This document shows positions 22,878 through 26,337 of a stretch of DNA of 26,337 bases, in pieces. Position 1 is the stretch's first letter, and each line of letters begins with the position of its first letter. The stretch lies in NCBI GenBank assembly GCA_964626495.1, contig CAZVFT010000028.1:1-26337 (forward strand), given 5' to 3'. Below the pieces are notes generated by a model. It made no database searches. It was given only the letters and a program-made list of their open reading frames with translations, and was not told where the DNA came from. The position numbers and the translations under genes are program-made. The DNA comes from JACNLN01 sp964626495. GTDB lineage: Bacteria > Fidelibacterota > Marinisomatia > Marinisomatales > CAZVFT01.

Positions 22878-23933
22878 ATGAATCAAATTTATGCCTATCA
22901 GATGACAGCTAAGGATGAACCTTTCGAGCGGGTGGAATATCCAATTCCTGAGATTGAAAATGACGAAGCCCTGGTGGAAGTGGCTGGTTGTGGTGTTTGT
23001 CATACGGATTTGAGCTTCTGGCATTACGGTGTCCCAACGCGCCACAAATTGCCGCTTGTCCTTGGACACGAAATTAGTGGAACTGTACTGGATGGACCTT
23101 CTGTGCTAAAAGGGAAACCCGTTGTCATTCCCGCAGTGCTTCCCTGTGGCGAGTGTGATCTTTGCAGAAAGGGACGGAGTAATATCTGTCAGAACCAGAA
23201 GATGCCCGGCAATGATTTCCACGGTGGATTTGCCAGTCACGTTGTCGTGCCTTCCCGCTTTCTATCTCAAGTTCCTGATGAAGCGTTGAAAACTCATACC
23301 CTCCCGGAACTTTCCGTCATTGCCGATGCTGTTTCGACACCCTATCAGGTCATACTCAAGAGCGGTTTGGAAGCTGGAGATTTTGCTGTTATCATCGGAG
23401 TCGGAGGGATCGGAATCTACGCTGCACAAATATCAAAAATATTTGGTGCGAAAGTATTGGCTTTGGATATTGCTCAGGAAAAACTGGATCAACTGGAACA
23501 GGTTGGGATTACAAACGCTATCAACATTTCCGGGATGGGAATCAAAGAAATCAAGAAGCAGGTGAAAGGTGTATGTCGCGAAATGGGAGTACCATCGCAT
23601 AGCTGGAAAATCTATGAGATGTCCGGTACCAAAGCCGGTCAGGAATTGGCTTATGCCCTTTTGGGTATTGCGGGAACCTTATCCATCGTGGGATTTACGC
23701 TGGATAAACTGGAAGTTCGATTGAGTAATCTGATGGCATTTGATGCGAATGTCATCGGCACCTGGGGTTGCAAACCGGAACTGTATCAGGATGTTATTCA
23801 TCTGGTTGCTGAGGGAAAACTGAAGATAAAACCGTTTACGGAAACTTTCCCTCTATCCGAAATTAATGATATATTCCGGCAAACATTGGAACACAAACTG
23901 TTGAAACGGTCAGTGTTGATACCGGAGTTTTAG
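22878..23933 (+). CDS. had: 6-hydroxycyclohex-1-ene-1-carbonyl-CoA dehydrogenase (Had)
   Basis: This 351-residue zinc alcohol dehydrogenase oxidises the Dch product to 6-oxocyclohex-1-ene-1-carbonyl-CoA with NAD+. Catalytic zinc ligands are in CGVCHTD (Cys41) and GHEISG (His64). Structural zinc ligands are Cys90, 93, 96 and 104 (LPCGECDLCRKGRSNIC). The NAD site is GVGGIGIYAA (174 onward). PGNDFHGGFASHVVVP and the C-terminal pattern agree with the Had/BzdX/BadH-like subgroup of benzoyl-CoA pathways. A strong ribosome site, gggaggag, supports the ATG. It lies next to Oah and Dch, which catalyse the flanking steps. Confidence 0.92.
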   Translation: MNQIYAYQMTAKDEPFERVEYPIPEIENDEALVEVAGCGVCHTDLSFWHYGVPTRHKLPLVLGHEISGTVLDGPSVLKGKPVVIPAVLPCGECDLCRKGRSNICQNQKMPGNDFHGGFASHVVVPSRFLSQVPDEALKTHTLPELSVIADAVSTPYQVILKSGLEAGDFAVIIGVGGIGIYAAQISKIFGAKVLALDIAQEKLDQLEQVGITNAINISGMGIKEIKKQVKGVCREMGVPSHSWKIYEMSGTKAGQELAYALLGIAGTLSIVGFTLDKLEVRLSNLMAFDANVIGTWGCKPELYQDVIHLVAEGKLKIKPFTETFPLSEINDIFRQTLEHKLLKRSVLIPEF

Positions 23934-24099
23934 GCGAAGGCTAATGCAAAGGCGAAGGATAAGAAGATATCAAAACAGATGATTTTATGAAATACAACTA
24001 CATATTAAATCTGCACACTTAAAAGACAGGAATAATACAAAAGAAACAATAAAAAACCTTTGTGTCGTTGTGTCTTAGTGGCAAAAAAAAGGAGAAACA
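23934..24099. repeat. repeat-bearing gap before oah
   Basis: A degenerate left arm (gcgaaggctaatgcaaaggc, from 23933) and a clear right arm starting cctttgtgtcgttgtgtc (24057-24085) flank AT-rich DNA. The right arm ends directly at the oah ribosome site aaggag. No gene is seen. Confidence 0.55.
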
Positions 24100-25185
24100 A
24101 TGAAATACAAATTAGTAAACCACGAATTAGTTGAAACTGACTTCAAAGAGATTCTTTATGAAAACCGTCCCTGTTTGGATAAAAACGGAGAAGCAGTTGA
24201 TGGACTGTACAACGCCTGGATATCACTGAATAATCCTAAGCAGTACAATTCCTACACAACCAATGCTGTCAAAGAGATTATCTTGGCATTTCGTAAAGCT
24301 TCTATGGACAGGCAGGTAGTTACCGTTGTATTCACTGCAGTTGGCGATAAAGCATTCTGCACAGGAGGGAACACGAAAGAATATGCGGAGTATTACGCAG
24401 GACGTCCTCTTGAATACAAACAGTATATGCGGCTCTTCAATGATATGATTACCTCCATTCTGCACTGTGACAAGCCAGTCATCTGTCGTGTAAATGGTAT
24501 GCGCATAGCGGGTGGACAGGAGATCGGGATGGCGTGTGATTTTTCCGTTTCCAGTGATCTGGCGATTTTTGGTCAGGCTGGCCCCAGACACGGCAGCGCT
24601 CCGGACGGCGGCAGTACTGACTTTCTGCATCTGTATGTGGGAATTGAACGTGCTATGCAGAGTGGAACCCTCTGCGAAATGTGGTCTGCGTATGAAGCGA
24701 AAAACATCGGACTCATTACTGAAGCGGTTCCGGTGTTGAAAGCGGATGGAAAATTCGTTCGGAATCCTCTTGTAGTTACTAACCACTGGCTGGATGAATC
24801 CGGAGCAATTATTTACGGCAAACGTAAATCGGGTGATGAGTTCAAAGCTGGCAAGAAACTGCTTTCCGAAGGTGAAATTGATCTGACACCACTGGACGAT
24901 ACCGTGAATTCGCTGGCAACCAAGATGATGTACCTGATGCCGGACTGCACCAGCAAGACTCTCAACAGCTTGCGAAAAAAGAAACTGGAGCACTGGGATC
25001 AGAATCAACAAACCAATCGTGACTGGCTGGCGCTGAATATGATGACAGAAGCAAAGGCGGGATTCCGTGCCTTTAATGAAGGTCCCAAGGGTAATCGTGA
25101 GGTGGACTTCATAAAACTCCGTCAGATGCTGGCAGAAGGACATCCCTGGGATGATGAAATGCTGGAAGCTATTCTGCCAAAATAA
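24100..25185 (+). CDS. oah: 6-oxocyclohex-1-ene-1-carbonyl-CoA hydrolase (Oah/BamA)
   Basis: This 361-residue crotonase-superfamily enzyme adds water to and hydrolytically opens the ring of 6-oxocyclohex-1-ene-1-carbonyl-CoA, giving 3-hydroxypimelyl-CoA. It is longer than ordinary enoyl-CoA hydratases (about 260), as expected for Oah (about 360-380). Oxyanion-hole segments are KAFCTGGNTKEYAEYY and CRVNGMRIAGGQEIGMACDF. GQAGPRHGSAPDGGSTDFL and the lysine-rich C-terminal extension are typical of this family, which is widely used as a marker (bamA) of anaerobic aromatic degradation. Ribosome site aaggag is six bases before the ATG. Confidence 0.95.
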   Translation: MKYKLVNHELVETDFKEILYENRPCLDKNGEAVDGLYNAWISLNNPKQYNSYTTNAVKEIILAFRKASMDRQVVTVVFTAVGDKAFCTGGNTKEYAEYYAGRPLEYKQYMRLFNDMITSILHCDKPVICRVNGMRIAGGQEIGMACDFSVSSDLAIFGQAGPRHGSAPDGGSTDFLHLYVGIERAMQSGTLCEMWSAYEAKNIGLITEAVPVLKADGKFVRNPLVVTNHWLDESGAIIYGKRKSGDEFKAGKKLLSEGEIDLTPLDDTVNSLATKMMYLMPDCTSKTLNSLRKKKLEHWDQNQQTNRDWLALNMMTEAKAGFRAFNEGPKGNREVDFIKLRQMLAEGHPWDDEMLEAILPK

Positions 25186-25191
25186 GGAAAT

Positions 25192-25255
25192 GCTACAGAG
25201 GAACAAAGCCACAAAGTATTTTCTTTCTTTGAGTCTTCGTGTCTTGGTGGCAAAT
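25192..25255. repeat. short inverted-repeat unit between oah and dch
   Basis: The left arm includes gccacaaag (25208-25217) and the right arm ctttgagtcttcgtgtcttgg runs on to 25255. The arms are close together, so an RNA hairpin is easy to form. The dch ribosome site follows at once. Confidence 0.6.
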
Positions 25256-25266
25256 AAAGGAAACGT

Positions 25267-26034
25267 ATGAATAAAATAATAAGAGAAGAGTTATTTAAAA
25301 GTCAGGTCATCCGACTGACATTGAATGCGCCAAAAGCAAATGTCCTTGATGCAGAAATAATGGCGGAGCTTCAAACGCAATTGGAAAATATTCAACCGCA
25401 GGTTAAATTGATTCAATTCGTCGGCGCCGGCGAACATTTCAGTTTTGGTGCCAGTGTTCCCGAACATACCCGGGACAGAGCTCCCACAATGTTGAAGCAG
25501 TTCCACAGACTGTTCTACACTTTGGCAGATTTAGTTGTTCCTACTGCTGCTTTGATTTCCGGACAGTGTCTGGGAGGTGGAATGGAGCTTGCCCTGATGT
25601 GCAATTTTATCTTTATTGATCGCACGGCAAAATTAGGACAACCGGAGATCAGTCTGGGAGTATTTGCTCCGCCTGCATCCGTCATTCTTCCGTTGAAAAT
25701 CGGACAGGCGAAAGCGGATGATCTGTTGCTAACCGGCCGGATAGTGAACGCCCAGGAAGCAATAGAAATAGGACTTGCAGCAAAGCTGTTTGAAGATCGG
25801 GATGCAATGCTGACCGGGACAGATGAGTGGACTGAAAAACAGATTCTACCTAAGAGTGCATCATCTTTGAGATTTGCAGTTCAGGCAGCCCGCAGTCAGT
25901 TCAATGAAACTCTTCGGGAACAGTTAAGCAAGCTTGAAAAGTTCTACATCGAAGAATTGATGGCAACATATGATGCCAATGAAGGGATCGAATCCTTTCT
26001 GGAAAAGCGGAAACCGGAATGGGGAAACCGGTAA
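25267..26034 (+). CDS. dch: cyclohexa-1,5-diene-1-carbonyl-CoA hydratase (Dch)
   Basis: This 255-residue crotonase-family enzyme hydrates the benzoyl-CoA reductase product to 6-hydroxycyclohex-1-ene-1-carbonyl-CoA. The stretch HFSFGASVPEHTRDRAPTML is characteristic of Dch and absent from ordinary enoyl-CoA hydratases. The second oxyanion segment is ISGQCLGGGMELALMCNF, followed by LGQPEISLGVFAPPAS. Length agrees with BzdW/BadK-type Dch (about 255-258). The ATG at 25267 follows aaagg by seven bases. It is the last gene of the cluster within the window, and no clear terminator follows. Confidence 0.93.
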   Translation: MNKIIREELFKSQVIRLTLNAPKANVLDAEIMAELQTQLENIQPQVKLIQFVGAGEHFSFGASVPEHTRDRAPTMLKQFHRLFYTLADLVVPTAALISGQCLGGGMELALMCNFIFIDRTAKLGQPEISLGVFAPPASVILPLKIGQAKADDLLLTGRIVNAQEAIEIGLAAKLFEDRDAMLTGTDEWTEKQILPKSASSLRFAVQAARSQFNETLREQLSKLEKFYIEELMATYDANEGIESFLEKRKPEWGNR

Positions 26035-26337
26035 AACATTACGGAAAATCCAACTCTTTACAAAAAGTAGTGAATGGCAATATTCGAATGCTGTTTTTCA
26101 GTGCAGCTTAAAATAATTAAAATGAGTAATATTCACTGTGGTGGAAAATGCTAATGAGTAATTTAACATATAATAGATAATACCCGGTATCCCAACACCC
26201 CGCCACTTCAACAATCTCATCATCCTTATCAATTCGGATCTTAAAATAAGTTATGATCTCAGAATCTAAGAAATCATAAAAGTTTTTCCTGTTTTCCGCA
26301 TTGGGACACCCGAAAAAGCATTAGATAAGAGCCAAAA
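26035..26337. other. gene-free right edge, possible minus-strand gene fragment
   Basis: No complete gene is visible. On the minus strand a frame stays open from 26320 to a stop at 26117. It reads like protein in part (ITYFKIRIDKDDEIVEVAG, then CWDTGYY) but lacks any usable start codon. It may be a decayed or truncated gene. I see no rho-independent terminator after dch. Confidence 0.3.

Noticed and set aside
24223..25212. 329-codon open frame antisense to oah
   Set aside because: It mirrors a strongly supported crotonase-family gene, has low-complexity composition, no ribosome site and no recognisable domain.
26117..26320. Minus-strand gene at the right edge
   Set aside because: The frame is partly protein-like but has no ATG, GTG or TTG start and a stop just upstream; kept only as a possible gene fragment.
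1..26337. Genomic island bounded by tRNA-Phe with attachment repeats
   Set aside because: No integrase and no copy of the tRNA 3' end near the right edge; the shared 9-mer gggataccg is too short to serve as evidence.

Overview
This window holds an anaerobic benzoyl-CoA (aromatic ring) degradation cluster. Every convincing protein gene lies on the + strand. The reading frames are moderately AT-rich. The enzymes are oxygen-sensitive iron-sulfur and radical-chemistry types, so the host is a strict or facultative anaerobe. I cannot name the phylum. Two features hint at a non-proteobacterial, possibly FCB-group or candidate-phylum genome rather than a classical Thauera/Azoarcus host: the intergenic repeat families (short palindromes, 'cacaaag/ctttgtg' inverted-repeat units, 'gagcgaagtcga' repeats) and a stray DUF559 gene. 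That is an inference only.

Layout. 1-54 is the 3' part of a tRNA-Phe. 324-767 is a MarR regulator with a promoter-like and palindromic operator-like sequence in front. 819-6058 encodes the ATP-dependent (class I, bzd-type) benzoyl-CoA reductase: two substrate/cluster subunits (BzdN, BzdO) and two ATPase/activase subunits (BzdP, BzdQ). A roughly 1 kb insertion between bzdO and bzdP carries a DUF559 nuclease-like gene and possible IS debris. 6387-9448 encodes a two-cluster ferredoxin and an 840-residue iron-sulfur flavoprotein (BzdV/GltD-like). 9671-15792 encodes two sets of 2-oxoacid:ferredoxin oxidoreductase subunits, in the orders delta-alpha-beta-gamma and gamma-alpha-beta. 15864-18000 encodes a second, separate ATP-driven pair: one HgdB/BcrB-like protein and its own HgdC-like activase, resembling the double-cubane-cluster protein systems. 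17993-21709 encodes an ADP-forming and an AMP-forming acyl-CoA synthetase, followed by a ketopantoate-reductase-like protein (21721-22746). 22878-26034 encodes the three 'upper benzoyl-CoA' enzymes Had, Oah and Dch.

How it works together (known pathway plus inference). An aromatic acid is activated to its CoA thioester, perhaps by one of the two synthetases. Oxidation of a 2-oxoacid by the Kor enzymes, or electron transfer through the flavoprotein, reduces ferredoxin. BzdPQ hydrolyse ATP to push electrons into BzdNO, which dearomatises benzoyl-CoA to cyclohexa-1,5-diene-1-carbonyl-CoA. Dch hydrates the diene, Had oxidises the alcohol and Oah opens the ring to 3-hydroxypimelyl-CoA. Beta-oxidation genes are not in the window.

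The most unusual parts are the second HgdB-like/activase pair with no partner subunit, the degenerate GIY-YIG-like tail on the flavoprotein, the duplicated and diverged Kor sets, and several families of inverted repeats. The repeats fill most gaps, sit just ahead of ribosome binding sites, and in places extend into coding sequence.
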